A program made the position numbers and the translations under genes. From Lachnospiraceae bacterium (GTDB lineage Bacteria > Bacillota > Clostridia > Lachnospirales > Lachnospiraceae): 64,000 bases of DNA. The notes under the pieces are model-generated. The model saw only the letters and a program-made list of their open reading frames with translations. It ran no database searches and was not told where the DNA came from. Shown one piece after another: positions 27,938-36,706 of this stretch. The stretch covers positions 335,018-399,017 of the forward strand of contig JAAUZV010000014.1 of the NCBI GenBank assembly GCA_014804425.1, given 5' to 3'. Position 1 is the first letter of the stretch. Every line of letters starts with the position of its first letter.

Positions 27938-28687
27938 ATGTCCACCAAATGTACTGTATATATTGATGAAGCCGGAGACTTGGGCATAAACAGGGGAACG
28001 CAATGGTTTGTTCTCACCGCTGTAATCATAAACAAGGAATCCGAACCATATATTAGAAGCATCCTAAAATCTATCAAAAGAGAACTAAACCTCGATAATA
28101 TTCATTTTCGGAAACTTCGGAATTTTGAGCAACGAGCATATGTTATAAACAAAATTTGTGATTCACAATTTGAATACATAAACATTATATTAGATACCTC
28201 AAAGCTGGATATAAACAAACTAAAAGCCGATAAACGCACATTCACAGAAAAACCAAGTGTCATTCTATACAACCATGCTTGTCGATGTTTGATTGAAAGA
28301 GCATCATGGTTACTTCGAGATACCAATCGTACAGGAGAGATTGTATTATCAAGTCGGGGAACGTCCAGAGATGCCGAGTTAATTGACTATATAAATGACA
28401 AGCTTCTAAATTATTCTGAGAACGAGATTTCTAATCAGTTCTCCGGCATTTACAGTAAAACTGCTGAATCATGGGATATGCTTCAATTGGCAGATATTTG
28501 TGCCACTTCCATGTTTTACTACCATGAAATTAACACCTATGGATTTTTACTACCATGTCATGCAATGAAATTACAAAAATATCTTTATCAGAGACGCGGT
28601 TCGATAGACAAGTATGGAATAAAATATTATTCTGATGAAATGAGACCAGACAATAAATATTTCACAGATCATATGGTTTGCAAATAA
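27938..28687 (+). CDS. DUF3800-domain protein (predicted RNase H-fold nuclease)
   Basis: A 249-residue soluble protein with the DUF3800 pattern. The N-terminal strand motif YIDEAGD (8-14) supplies acidic residues, RGTSRD lies near 130-135, and the C-terminal helix has QLADICATS (183-191) with Asp186. DUF3800 proteins are predicted to have an RNase H-like fold and often lie in defence or mobile contexts; their activity is not firmly known. A perfect AAAGGAGG site precedes the ATG. The gene is much more AT-rich than its neighbours and is an orphan between two ABC operons. A small structured RNA is encoded on the opposite strand and its U-tail overlaps the stop codon region. Confidence 0.88.
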   Translation: MSTKCTVYIDEAGDLGINRGTQWFVLTAVIINKESEPYIRSILKSIKRELNLDNIHFRKLRNFEQRAYVINKICDSQFEYINIILDTSKLDINKLKADKRTFTEKPSVILYNHACRCLIERASWLLRDTNRTGEIVLSSRGTSRDAELIDYINDKLLNYSENEISNQFSGIYSKTAESWDMLQLADICATSMFYYHEINTYGFLLPCHAMKLQKYLYQRRGSIDKYGIKYYSDEMRPDNKYFTDHMVCK

Positions 28688-28775
28688 AAAGAAAAAGAAC
28701 CCCCGGCACGACTACCACATGTCAAGCATGCTGGTGATTTCACCCTCGTGTTATCCGGCGACGTTCTTCTTCTGT
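28685..28775 (-). ncRNA. Candidate small structured RNA paired with the DUF3800 gene
   Basis: About 90 nt on the minus strand, convergent to DUF3800. The terminal stem GAAGAAGAAC (28772-28763) pairs with GTTCTTTTTC (28700-28691) in all 10 positions, one pair being G-U; on the plus strand the same position is an A-C mismatch, so the minus strand is the functional one. Inside, CCGG-AUAA-CACGA (28758-28746) pairs with UCGUGCCGG (28711-28703), and ACCAGCAUG (28735-28727) pairs with CAUGUGGU (28721-28714) around a 5-nt loop with one bulge. A competing GGUG-AAAU-CACC hairpin (28744-28733) is possible. The 3' end is UUUUU then AUUU, a terminator-like tail. A consensus promoter lies immediately upstream. 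Confidence 0.75.
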
Positions 28776-28781
28776 ATTATT

Positions 28782-28810
28782 ATAATACGTTAAATATATT
28801 TATATGTCAA
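28782..28810 (-). promoter_or_regulatory. Consensus promoter of the DUF3800-associated RNA
   Basis: TTGACA (28810-28805), exactly 17 bp, then TATTAT (28787-28782) on the minus strand. The predicted start is near 28775, at the foot of the RNA's terminal stem, so almost the whole transcript is structured. Confidence 0.8.
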
Positions 28811-28864
28811 CAAATAGTGACACTCTATCGGGAAAATCCCCTGTTTTTCAGTCTTTCATGAATG

Positions 28865-28887
28865 CGTTTCTTAATTGATTCTTAAAT
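28865..28887 (-). repeat. Second copy of a 23-bp TTAAGAA-pair repeat
   Basis: Matches 27564-27586 in 22 of 23 positions, in the same orientation, and contains the same two TTAAGAA units at 11-base spacing. The two copies bracket the DUF3800/RNA island (about 1.28 kb). This copy lies 8 bases beyond the stop of the ABC-2 permease gene and 55 bases upstream of the RNA promoter. Confidence 0.75.
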
Positions 28888-28894
28888 AGGTTGA

Positions 28895-30118
28895 TCAGCT
28901 TATCTGATGCCCCTTAAAACCGCGGCCGGCAAAGTACGAGCAAATGCAGGTAACGATCAGTGCAAATACCGGTAAGAAAATATACGGGGGGATTACCAGC
29001 CCGAATATTTCATATTGATATTCAAGCATCACATGCCAGAATGTGAACATCCCTATGGGCAGGAGATTTGTCAGGCAGGATACCCAGGCAGGCGCTCCTA
29101 AGGGAACATTGATAAATAAAGGAATGATCAGCAGCGCGATCATGATCACAATGGTGTTGAACGGCAGCTTCAGCTTTGCAGAAAAAAGTGCGGTGATCGC
29201 CGCAAACATGATGCAGCCCGCAAACATACATATAAAATAAAACAACGCGGCCTGCCCGATCGTGATCGGGTATGGAAAAACACCAACCACCAATTCCAAC
29301 GATCCGTCTGCTCCGTTCGCACCCCAGACAATAAACGACTCGATCAGGCTTATGACCGATAACAGCGTGATCAGCACCGCCGAGGCCGAAAACGCAGTGA
29401 ACAATTTTGCGCCGATCACAAGCCCCTTGCCATGCTTTGAGGAAAGTATCAGACTGTCTGCGCCGCTTGTGTACTCATCAGAAAAAATTCCCGAGACCAT
29501 TACCGCTATCGCCGCACCCACCATGACCGCAGTTGTAAACATGATTGTAATAAATCTGTAATATCCGCCCCAATACTCATAGGTCAGAGCCGCGGGAGAG
29601 TTGTTCAGACACGTTTGCCGATATCTGCGCACATTTTCACTTCCCGCACCGTTCATCATTTCCTGCTCCATATTTTGGCGGCGCACAGCGTCAAACTGCT
29701 CCGCCTGCTCGCGGGTCAGGTTCTGAAATTCCTCAACACCGCTCAGATGAAACGTGATGCGTACGATACCGTAAATTTCGCTGTATTTCATCGCATGATT
29801 CCGATATTCCGATGTGCCGGTGTAATCTCCGCCTTCAAGCGGTACATTTTTGTAAGCCTCAACCGCCTCCATGATCAAATCGGCGTCTATGATCCTGCCC
29901 GAAAGCGCCTCGCCGTTCCGACGCTCTCTCATTTCCTCCTCATATCTTGAAACAGCGACCTCAGCACCGTTCTCGTCCGTGTAGTAATATGTTCCTATAA
30001 GCGTACCGAAAACGCTGAGTGCCCCGACAATCATCGCAAACGCAAGCACGATCACGGTGCGTTTTCTGCACAGGATTTTCCTCAATTCAAACCTTACCAA
30101 TTCAAAAAACAGATTCAT
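28895..30118 (-). CDS. ABC-2-type transporter permease
   Basis: A 407-residue membrane protein with one N-terminal helix (about 22-45), a ~120-residue outer loop and five further helices from residue 190 to the end. It contains GIFSDEYTSGADSLILSSKH, a stretch typical of ABC-2 permeases in sigma-factor/ABC operons of Clostridia. The partner ATPase is encoded just upstream with an ATGA overlap at 30118-30115; GGAGGG lies 9 bases before that ATG. It likely exports a peptide or hydrophobic compound; the substrate is unknown. Confidence 0.85.
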   Translation of the reverse strand: MNLFFELVRFELRKILCRKRTVIVLAFAMIVGALSVFGTLIGTYYYTDENGAEVAVSRYEEEMRERRNGEALSGRIIDADLIMEAVEAYKNVPLEGGDYTGTSEYRNHAMKYSEIYGIVRITFHLSGVEEFQNLTREQAEQFDAVRRQNMEQEMMNGAGSENVRRYRQTCLNNSPAALTYEYWGGYYRFITIMFTTAVMVGAAIAVMVSGIFSDEYTSGADSLILSSKHGKGLVIGAKLFTAFSASAVLITLLSVISLIESFIVWGANGADGSLELVVGVFPYPITIGQAALFYFICMFAGCIMFAAITALFSAKLKLPFNTIVIMIALLIIPLFINVPLGAPAWVSCLTNLLPIGMFTFWHVMLEYQYEIFGLVIPPYIFLPVFALIVTCICSYFAGRGFKGHQIS

Positions 30119-30993
30119 ATCGCACATCCCTCCGTCATTTCCTCGTTAAAATAATACAGGTACAGATCCTCCAAAGTCGCCTGCGCATTTTCAGCGTTCC
30201 CGCAGGGCTTTTTATCACTGACAAGGCGAAGAAATACACTGCCGTTCTCATTTCTTGTATTGATGATCGGATATTTCAAGCTGAGCTCATCGGCGGTTTT
30301 TGCGGAAACAATACACTCCCAGACCTTGCCGCCTATGACCGAAATAATTTCATCAAGCGATCCTTCATGAATAAGCTGTCCGCTTTTCATCACAAGGATC
30401 GTGTTGGCGATATGCTCGATATCTGACACGATATGCGTCGATAAAAGTATGATCCTGTCCGCACCCATGCGGGAAATCATATTGCGGAACTTCACTCGTT
30501 CTTTCGGATCAAGTCCCGCAGTCGGCTCGTCGAGTATCAGTATTTGCGGATCGTTCAGCATTGCCTGCGCGATACCGAGCCGCTGCTTCATACCGCCCGA
30601 AAATATTTTTATTTTCTTCCGGGCCTCATTTTTCAGTGAAACCATCTCCAGCAGCTCGGCGGTCCTTGCTTTCGCCCTGCTTTTGGGAATGCCCTTTAAC
30701 GCGGCAATATACATCATAAAATCCTGCGCGGTAAATTCCGGATAATATCCGAAATTTTGCGGAAGATATCCGAGCATATCGCGGTATTCCTCCCGTGAAA
30801 CATCAATCCCATTGTATGAGATATTCCCCGATGTCGGCTTGGATAATCCGCACATCATTCGCATTAACGTTGTTTTTCCCGCTCCGTTCGCGCCCAGAAG
30901 TCCGTATACGCCGTTGTGAAGCGTAGTCGATATTCTGTCACAGGCAATTTTGCTGCCGTAATTTTTTGTCACACGGTCAATGATTAATTCCAT
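30115..30993 (-). CDS. ABC transporter ATP-binding protein (ABC-2 exporter type)
   Basis: A 292-residue ATPase with Walker A GANGAGKTT, Q-loop YLPQNFGYYP, signature FSGGMKQRLGIAQA and Walker B ILILDEPTAGLDP, followed by an extra C-terminal domain typical of drug/lantibiotic-type exporters. It resembles the ATPase at 32308-33177 throughout, so the two ABC-2 operons are probably ancient paralogues. ATG 30993 has AAGGG 9 bases upstream and overlaps the previous gene by 17 bases; ATGs at 31002 and 31011 are alternatives. Confidence 0.93.
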   Translation of the reverse strand: MELIIDRVTKNYGSKIACDRISTTLHNGVYGLLGANGAGKTTLMRMMCGLSKPTSGNISYNGIDVSREEYRDMLGYLPQNFGYYPEFTAQDFMMYIAALKGIPKSRAKARTAELLEMVSLKNEARKKIKIFSGGMKQRLGIAQAMLNDPQILILDEPTAGLDPKERVKFRNMISRMGADRIILLSTHIVSDIEHIANTILVMKSGQLIHEGSLDEIISVIGGKVWECIVSAKTADELSLKYPIINTRNENGSVFLRLVSDKKPCGNAENAQATLEDLYLYYFNEEMTEGCAI

Positions 30994-31693
30994 AACATTC
31001 ATCCCTTCCATTCATTATTTTCCTGATCTGAATCATGATCACGATCACACCGCCTGCACACAGCATGGTGCATAAGGTGTTTACAAAGCGTGTGTCCAAA
31101 AGAACTCCGCCCAATAGAAAAATACCCGTCAAGCTAACGCCGAGCGCTGCCGCAACGTTCATGTATACGCACTCCAAACCTGTGACCTTATCCAAAACAA
31201 CAAGAGATATTCCGTTGACTGTGATATAAGGAGTTAAAATATACAAAGCTGCTTTCATCATGCCAAGCGGCGAGAAAAAACCAAGAATGACCGCTATCGC
31301 TGATATGACCGCGAAATTACATACACCCAGAATGATCATTCGCGCGCCGATAAGCTGCGGCAGGGAATATCTGCACCCCGCCTCGATCTCCGACATTCCG
31401 AACATATCGGATCGCGAAATTTCCATTGCCGTCATCAATGCCAAAAACGGGATAAGCGTCGATATGATCCACACAAGATACTTTTCGTTTTGTGGAATCA
31501 TGTACACCGCGCCGATCACGATCAACAGCACTGCCGCCGAGAAAAGCCATACTCTTTTGCGGATATAGCATATCTGCGACAAAATAAATTCCGAATAGGA
31601 CAGCTTAGGATATCGTATAGACCTGATAAACTTGTCCTTGTTTCTGGGCTCGGGCGGTGTGCAAGCGCTTCGCAGAGCCTCCTTAATTTTCAT
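30977..31693 (-). CDS. Membrane protein of the sigma factor/ABC-2 operon
   Basis: A 238-residue protein with an N-terminal ~45-residue cytoplasmic part (Arg/Lys-rich, SYSEFILSQICYIRKRVWLF) and six predicted membrane helices. I do not recognise an enzymatic motif. It starts 1 base after the sigma-factor stop and overlaps the ATPase gene, so it belongs to the same operon. It may be a second transport subunit or a membrane-bound regulator of the sigma factor; no anti-sigma domain is visible, so both are guesses. Confidence 0.75.
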   Translation of the reverse strand: MKIKEALRSACTPPEPRNKDKFIRSIRYPKLSYSEFILSQICYIRKRVWLFSAAVLLIVIGAVYMIPQNEKYLVWIISTLIPFLALMTAMEISRSDMFGMSEIEAGCRYSLPQLIGARMIILGVCNFAVISAIAVILGFFSPLGMMKAALYILTPYITVNGISLVVLDKVTGLECVYMNVAAALGVSLTGIFLLGGVLLDTRFVNTLCTMLCAGGVIVIMIQIRKIMNGRDECYGINH

Positions 31694-31694
31694 A

Positions 31695-32144
31695 CTACAA
31701 CACTCCCTCCATCAGTTTTTTCAATTCTTTTAAGGCAGCTTTCTCAAGACGATATACCGCAAATCTTGAAATTCCCGCGACGCATGCGGTTTCATTCACC
31801 GACAACTCGCCGATGTACCGCATAACAATAATCTCACGCTGCCGCTCGTCAAGCTTTTCGAGCGCGCCTCGGACAGCTACTTTGATCTCTCTCTGCTCCG
31901 CGAAATCATCCACAGGATAATCCTCGGTCAGATCCAAAGCCTGCTTTCGCCGGAAGTGATCGACACACAGGTTCTTTGCGATCGTGTACAGATAAGCCAT
32001 ATCCTGGCCGCGGCGTATTTTTGACTGCTGCCCGAAATATTTGAGAAAGGTTTCCTGCGTGATATCCTCGGCAACAAAAGAATTTCTCACTTTATAAAAG
32101 CAGAAACGGTATATTTTGTCATAAATGTCAGCCAGATCATTCAC
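31695..32144 (-). CDS. ECF-type RNA polymerase sigma factor
   Basis: A 149-residue sigma-70 family protein with region 2 (IYRFCFYKVRNSFVAEDITQ, then ETFLKYF; AYLYTIAKNLCVDHFRRK) and region 4 (LDERQREIIVMRYIGELSVN, then ETACVAGIS). Region 4 is followed by RFAVYRLEKAALKELKK, the DNA-recognition and final helix. It heads an operon with a membrane protein, an ABC ATPase and an ABC-2 permease, so it likely controls its own operon in response to an envelope signal. No classical anti-sigma gene is present nearby. Confidence 0.93.
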   Translation of the reverse strand: MNDLADIYDKIYRFCFYKVRNSFVAEDITQETFLKYFGQQSKIRRGQDMAYLYTIAKNLCVDHFRRKQALDLTEDYPVDDFAEQREIKVAVRGALEKLDERQREIIVMRYIGELSVNETACVAGISRFAVYRLEKAALKELKKLMEGVL

Positions 32145-32241
32145 CGCTTACAACCTCCTCTCATCATGTATAACGTTTTAGCCGTGCAAAATGTGCGGCA
32201 TTTTCAGGTCTGATTTGTGAACCTCATGATTCATCATACAA

Positions 32242-32277
32242 AAAAATCGCTGAAGCCGCACGCCCTCAGCGATTTTT
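32242..32277. terminator. Strong bidirectional terminator
   Basis: AAAAATCGCTGA and TCAGCGATTTTT form a 12-bp stem around a 12-base loop, with T-runs in both directions (TTTTTTT on the minus strand). It ends the operon 36621-32308 just before the ECF sigma gene. Confidence 0.88.
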
Positions 32278-32307
32278 CTTACGAATAAATTGGGGTTCCT
32301 CCACCCT

Positions 32308-33177
32308 TTACTCCACAAAATAAAGATACACATCCTCCAGATTCGGCCGCACCTCATGGACCTCTCCGATATCCGGCCGGATATCGGAAACCACGCGCAG
32401 ACATACCTTGTCTGCGGTCAGCACAACGTTGGCAATTTTGAAGCTCGCTCCCTCATACTCCTTCCGCTCCTTAGGCGTCACCAACGCCTCAAATACCTTA
32501 TGCTCCATCTCCAAAAGCAGCTCCTGCGGCGTTCCCTGCCGTACTACCCTTCCGGATTTCATGATCAGGATTTCCTTTGAAATAGATTCCACATCCGATA
32601 CCACATGCGTGGCAAGCAAAACGATTTTATCCTTGGATATGTCACTGATAAAATTTCGGATCCGGATACGCTCCTTCGGGTCAAGTCCTGCCGTCGGCTC
32701 GTCCATGATCAGGATTTTCGGGTCATTCAGCAATGCCTGTGCGATCAGGATACGCTGCTTCATGCCGCCGGAATAAGATTTCAGCTTCTTATAGCGGTCC
32801 CCTTGCAGGTTTACCACCGCCAGGATCCGCTCGATCGTCTCTTTTGTATCCTTCCTGCCAAGTCCCTTTAACGCTGCCATATACCACAAAAACTTCTCTC
32901 CGGTAAAATCATCATAAACGCCCTGCTGCTGCGGCATATAACCGAGCAGGCTCCGATAAGCTGTTCCCATTTTCTTTATGGAAGCCCCGTCCAATGTAAT
33001 GCTTCCGGAATCGGCATCCAGATTCTCCGTGATCATATTCATCAACGTACTCTTCCCCGCACCATTCGGTCCAAGCAGTCCGTACACCCCCGGCGTAAAA
33101 TCCGCGTGAAAATCGTTTACCGCATAAGTCTTCCCTTTATTATAGCTCTTTGTGATCCCTTCCAATTTCAGTTCCAT
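32308..33177 (-). CDS. ABC transporter ATP-binding protein
   Basis: A 289-residue ATPase. It has Walker A GPNGAGKST, Q-loop MPQQQGVYDD, signature YSGGMKQRILIAQALL and Walker B ILIMDEPTAGLDP. The C-terminal ~80 residues form the same extra domain as in the paralogue at 30115-30993 and end EVRPNLEDVYLYFVE. It should power the large permease encoded 68 bp upstream. The gene ends at the terminator at 32242-32277, so it is last in the operon lipoprotein-permease-ATPase. Confidence 0.93.
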   Translation of the reverse strand: MELKLEGITKSYNKGKTYAVNDFHADFTPGVYGLLGPNGAGKSTLMNMITENLDADSGSITLDGASIKKMGTAYRSLLGYMPQQQGVYDDFTGEKFLWYMAALKGLGRKDTKETIERILAVVNLQGDRYKKLKSYSGGMKQRILIAQALLNDPKILIMDEPTAGLDPKERIRIRNFISDISKDKIVLLATHVVSDVESISKEILIMKSGRVVRQGTPQELLLEMEHKVFEALVTPKERKEYEGASFKIANVVLTADKVCLRVVSDIRPDIGEVHEVRPNLEDVYLYFVE

Positions 33178-33245
33178 CTTATCTCCTGTCGTCCTCCGTT
33201 ATCAAAAACACACTTCCAAATCCCCTTCTGCCTGCAAGTCATCCC

Positions 33246-35312
33246 TTACCGCTCAAACCCTGCAAGGAACATCATGGTAAAGTCCCACTTAAAATGATAA
33301 AGAATGAGAGCCGTCAAGCCCAAAACACCAATTCCGGTAAAGATCGCCACCATCTCATTTTTCATTACCCCTGCAAGCTTCTTCCCGAACAGACTGACCG
33401 CAAAAAAGCTGCAGGCCTTCAGGATAAATACGCACGCTGCCATGACCCCCAACGCCATACCGCTTGTAAAATCCTGCGTAGTAAAGTCACAGAGCTTCTG
33501 CTTTGCCGTCAAAAAATGATCGATCCGGTCATAACGCAAAAACAGCAGCGACTCCACAAGCAGAAAAAGAACACCGGTACAGATTGCCGAGAAGCATGCC
33601 TTACTTTTTTCAAGCCGCCTCCTTCCGTTCCTGGTTGACCGTATCAACACCGGCATCTCCTTCCTATCATCCACGCTCACGATGCTGACTGCGAAAAACA
33701 GCGCCGCTGCCGTCCCAATAAACCAAAACACAATGTCCGTGCCGCTATCCTTCCATAATTCTGTATATGCAAGCTCATCCAGTAAATACTTATCCCCGAT
33801 ATCCCCCGGCTTTGCCTCCAGTAAGGCAAGCTGCCTTTGCACCAAAGCAAACCCTCTTTCGTGCATCGCAAGCTCCGCCGCGTATATCTGCTTCATGGTT
33901 TCGTCCGTCTCCGGCGAAAACGCCGCCTGCCTGAGTTCCTCCAAACACGACTCCTCCACTTCCATATACGCATACGTCCCTTCCGTGATCCGCCCTTGCA
34001 GATTCTGCAAATACACATGGTACGCTGCGACTTCTACATCCCCGTAATATTTTACGGCAAAGACACCGGAGAGCTCAGAAAGCCACCAAAGAAATAACAC
34101 GACGCATACAATCCCCTTTTTCTGCTGTATCATTACCTTGTAAAATTCGTAATAAACCAGACTCAGATGCCGGTCAAAACGCCCCGTCTGCTGCCTGAGC
34201 CATTGTAAAAAAACCTCTACCCGGCTCTCCGTCCTTATCTGACAGGTCCTATGGAACGCAAAGATTCCCGCCGCGGACAGAACAATGATAAACGCGGCGG
34301 CCGTCAGCAAAGCAAGCAGATTTTTTCCTACCGGATATTCCAATAGGTTCAGGTTGTAATATTCTCCCAGCACCTGTCCCATATCCCAGCAATAAAACGG
34401 ATTAATGGTCTTGATTCCTCCAAATACGCCACTGATAGAAAAAACTCTGCTGAAAAAGTATTCCGCCCCCAAGATCACAGCCAAAAAGACCGCCGCTGAA
34501 ATTTCATTTTTCAATACCATACCGACACAGAACAAAATACAGGTAAACACGACGGCGATCAGCACCCGGATCAGCATCATTGCCGCAAATGCTCCCGCAA
34601 CGGTCAGCATATAGGTGCAGTTTCGAAAAAGCGGTACTGACTGGATCATCCTGCCCATGTCCCCGTAGCCATACATCCACCCAAACGCCAAAATCGTGCT
34701 GCACTCCAAAAGCACCGTAAATGCTGCTGCCGAAATGACCATAGCGGCCAGCTTTGCGGCAGCCAGCGGCATATGACCCTTCCTGCTGCATTTCAGCAGT
34801 AAGAGCAGATTCTGATCCCGCTCCCGAAAAAGGACATAGTAACCTTGAACCGCCAGAAATAGGAGTACAAACAGAATGCCGCCGCCATATCCTGCCGCCG
34901 CATTCACGCCGTAGCAACCATCAGCCTTTAAGACAATGCCCGAAAAGGGTGCAAAATCAAGCACGCTCTTCACCAGATTTCGATATACATAGCTCTCTTT
35001 ATTTTGGAACAGAGACGCCTCCCGCATCCTGTCGGCACGCGATTCCATTTCATCAATAAAATCAGGATAAGCCGCCAGATATGCCTCCTGCGCCTCCTGC
35101 CCCTGCCGGTAATAACCGTCGGCATCCGCCGACTCATCCCCTGCCAGAAAAGCGCGGTAAATTTCCCCCTGTCTATGGATGTAAAAATATTCCTCCGTAT
35201 TTTTCTCATACGCATAGATCAGGAACAGGTTGCCTGCCAAAAGCAATAGGGACATGAGGACTGCCAGCTTCTTTTTCCAGAGCTTCACGAGCTCATACGT
35301 TACCATTCTCAT
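33246..35312 (-). CDS. Large ABC-2-like membrane permease
   Basis: A 688-residue protein with two similar halves. Each half starts with a membrane helix (about 20-35 and 405-425), followed by a long outer helical domain, then five or six membrane helices. This resembles two fused ABC-2 permease units. The phrase FLAVQGYYVLFRERDQNLLL, then LLKCSRKGH, occurs at the first cytoplasmic turn, and SVDDRKEMPVLIRSTRNGRR at the equivalent place in the second half, which supports an internal duplication. ATG 35312 lies just after the lipoprotein stop, with GGAGATTGAT as ribosome site. Partner ATPase: 32308-33177. Confidence 0.82.
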   Translation of the reverse strand: MRMVTYELVKLWKKKLAVLMSLLLLAGNLFLIYAYEKNTEEYFYIHRQGEIYRAFLAGDESADADGYYRQGQEAQEAYLAAYPDFIDEMESRADRMREASLFQNKESYVYRNLVKSVLDFAPFSGIVLKADGCYGVNAAAGYGGGILFVLLFLAVQGYYVLFRERDQNLLLLLKCSRKGHMPLAAAKLAAMVISAAAFTVLLECSTILAFGWMYGYGDMGRMIQSVPLFRNCTYMLTVAGAFAAMMLIRVLIAVVFTCILFCVGMVLKNEISAAVFLAVILGAEYFFSRVFSISGVFGGIKTINPFYCWDMGQVLGEYYNLNLLEYPVGKNLLALLTAAAFIIVLSAAGIFAFHRTCQIRTESRVEVFLQWLRQQTGRFDRHLSLVYYEFYKVMIQQKKGIVCVVLFLWWLSELSGVFAVKYYGDVEVAAYHVYLQNLQGRITEGTYAYMEVEESCLEELRQAAFSPETDETMKQIYAAELAMHERGFALVQRQLALLEAKPGDIGDKYLLDELAYTELWKDSGTDIVFWFIGTAAALFFAVSIVSVDDRKEMPVLIRSTRNGRRRLEKSKACFSAICTGVLFLLVESLLFLRYDRIDHFLTAKQKLCDFTTQDFTSGMALGVMAACVFILKACSFFAVSLFGKKLAGVMKNEMVAIFTGIGVLGLTALILYHFKWDFTMMFLAGFER

Positions 35313-35313
35313 A

Positions 35314-36621
35314 TCAATCTCCGCCATACGGGATGACGGTCACGGCAAATTCACCGCCCCCATAACTGCCGATCCCGCTTTTATCCCACCGCAATACGCC
35401 CCATTTTCCCGGCTCCTGCGCATCATCATACAATAAATACATCTCTTCCGCATTTCCCATTCTCGGGGCATCGATCACACGGCTTTGCACTTCAGGCGGC
35501 AGGGCAAACGAATCCACGAGGTCAAGCTGACTGTCATAAACCCAAAAGGTGCTTTTTTCTTTGTCGTAATCGCAATATCCAAGATTAAGCGATGTCAGGA
35601 ATACCATTAATGCATCTGTTTTGATCAGATATTGCCCATCGCTGTAATAGTTGTATCCCATGATATCCTGCAGATAAACTTCCGCATCCGAGCCATCCAG
35701 ATTGGCAATATAGACCGTTTCCTGCCTGAAATAATCATCGTCATACCCTGTTACTACCTCAAACAATATTTTATCCTGCCAAAATTTAATGTCGCTGACC
35801 TGCTCCTCCTCCTGCATGCCCGGAACCCCTAATTCCTTAAGCTCCCGCCTTTCCATATCATAGACAAAGCCCGTGACGAACATTTGGTAGCTGCTGTCCG
35901 CTTCCATCATTTTCACTCCATTAAACATAAAGTACAGATAATTCCCAAAGCATTTCATGTGCGCGATAACCGGCTGGATCACTTCCTCACTGCTGACGGT
36001 ATAAATCGCTTCCGGACGCGGCGCTGCCTTTGTCAAATCCATGGCATACAGGGTAACGATCTCTATCAGCTCCGTTTCTCCTTCCTCCTCCTTTTCCAAG
36101 AATTTCTGCTCGGCATAATAAAATACGTCCCTATGTACAATCCACCGGACAATGCGCCTGTCATCCTCCCACTGAGAAACCTTTTCTTTCTTTGAACCGT
36201 CCGCCGATATCCGATACAGCGTCAGCGTATCTCCGTGATCATACCAGGCGACTCCATCAAGGCAATATACATATCCGTTACAGTAAGCGATCCCCCTGCT
36301 GTTATCATTGTCATTTTCCACATAGGCATTGCAGCTCTCTTTCCGGCTCTGCTCCGTCTCCTTGTCGTGCAGGCAGTCAACCCGGCTGCAGAGAGGCATA
36401 ATTTCTCCCAATGATTCATCCAGATAATAAATATAATCTCCATGCCGGAGGTAATATCCCTCTTCACCCTGCTGAATGTTCATATATTCTCCCGCGCTGT
36501 CCATCTGCATATATTGGAAGTCGCTGCCCTCAATATAAGTATCCGGCAGCTTTTCTTTTCCGCAGCCTGTTAAGCCAAGAAGAAATACGATTGTAAGCAA
36601 ACACAAGATTCCTTTTTTCAT
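35314..36621 (-). CDS. Lipoprotein, probable beta-propeller (DUF5050-like)
   Basis: A 435-residue secreted lipoprotein. The signal peptide MKKGILCLLTIVFLLGLTGC ends in the lipobox LTGC, Cys20 being the lipid-modified residue. The rest is rich in repeated Tyr-containing strands (YYLRHGDYIYYLDE, GYVYCLDGVAWYD, KILFEVVTGYDDDYF, TVYIANLDGSDAEVYL), suggesting a seven-bladed propeller of the type found in Clostridia surface lipoproteins. It is the first gene of an operon with a large ABC-2 permease and an ATPase, so it may bind or sense the transported ligand. Confidence 0.8.
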   Translation of the reverse strand: MKKGILCLLTIVFLLGLTGCGKEKLPDTYIEGSDFQYMQMDSAGEYMNIQQGEEGYYLRHGDYIYYLDESLGEIMPLCSRVDCLHDKETEQSRKESCNAYVENDNDNSRGIAYCNGYVYCLDGVAWYDHGDTLTLYRISADGSKKEKVSQWEDDRRIVRWIVHRDVFYYAEQKFLEKEEEGETELIEIVTLYAMDLTKAAPRPEAIYTVSSEEVIQPVIAHMKCFGNYLYFMFNGVKMMEADSSYQMFVTGFVYDMERRELKELGVPGMQEEEQVSDIKFWQDKILFEVVTGYDDDYFRQETVYIANLDGSDAEVYLQDIMGYNYYSDGQYLIKTDALMVFLTSLNLGYCDYDKEKSTFWVYDSQLDLVDSFALPPEVQSRVIDAPRMGNAEEMYLLYDDAQEPGKWGVLRWDKSGIGSYGGGEFAVTVIPYGGD

Positions 36622-36706
36622 GAATGACCCCTCCTGTCCCTCTACTCTATATACTTTTCAACCTCTTGAAATCTGACAATATGTGCAAGTTTTTTCTTTC
36701 TGACAC

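Noticed and set aside
28691..28772. Reading the structured element as an ordinary plus-strand terminator of DUF3800
   Set aside because: Plus-strand sequence after the stem is TTCTTCTTCTG rather than a clean T-run, a stem pair is mismatched on that strand, and the minus strand has a consensus promoter and U-tail.
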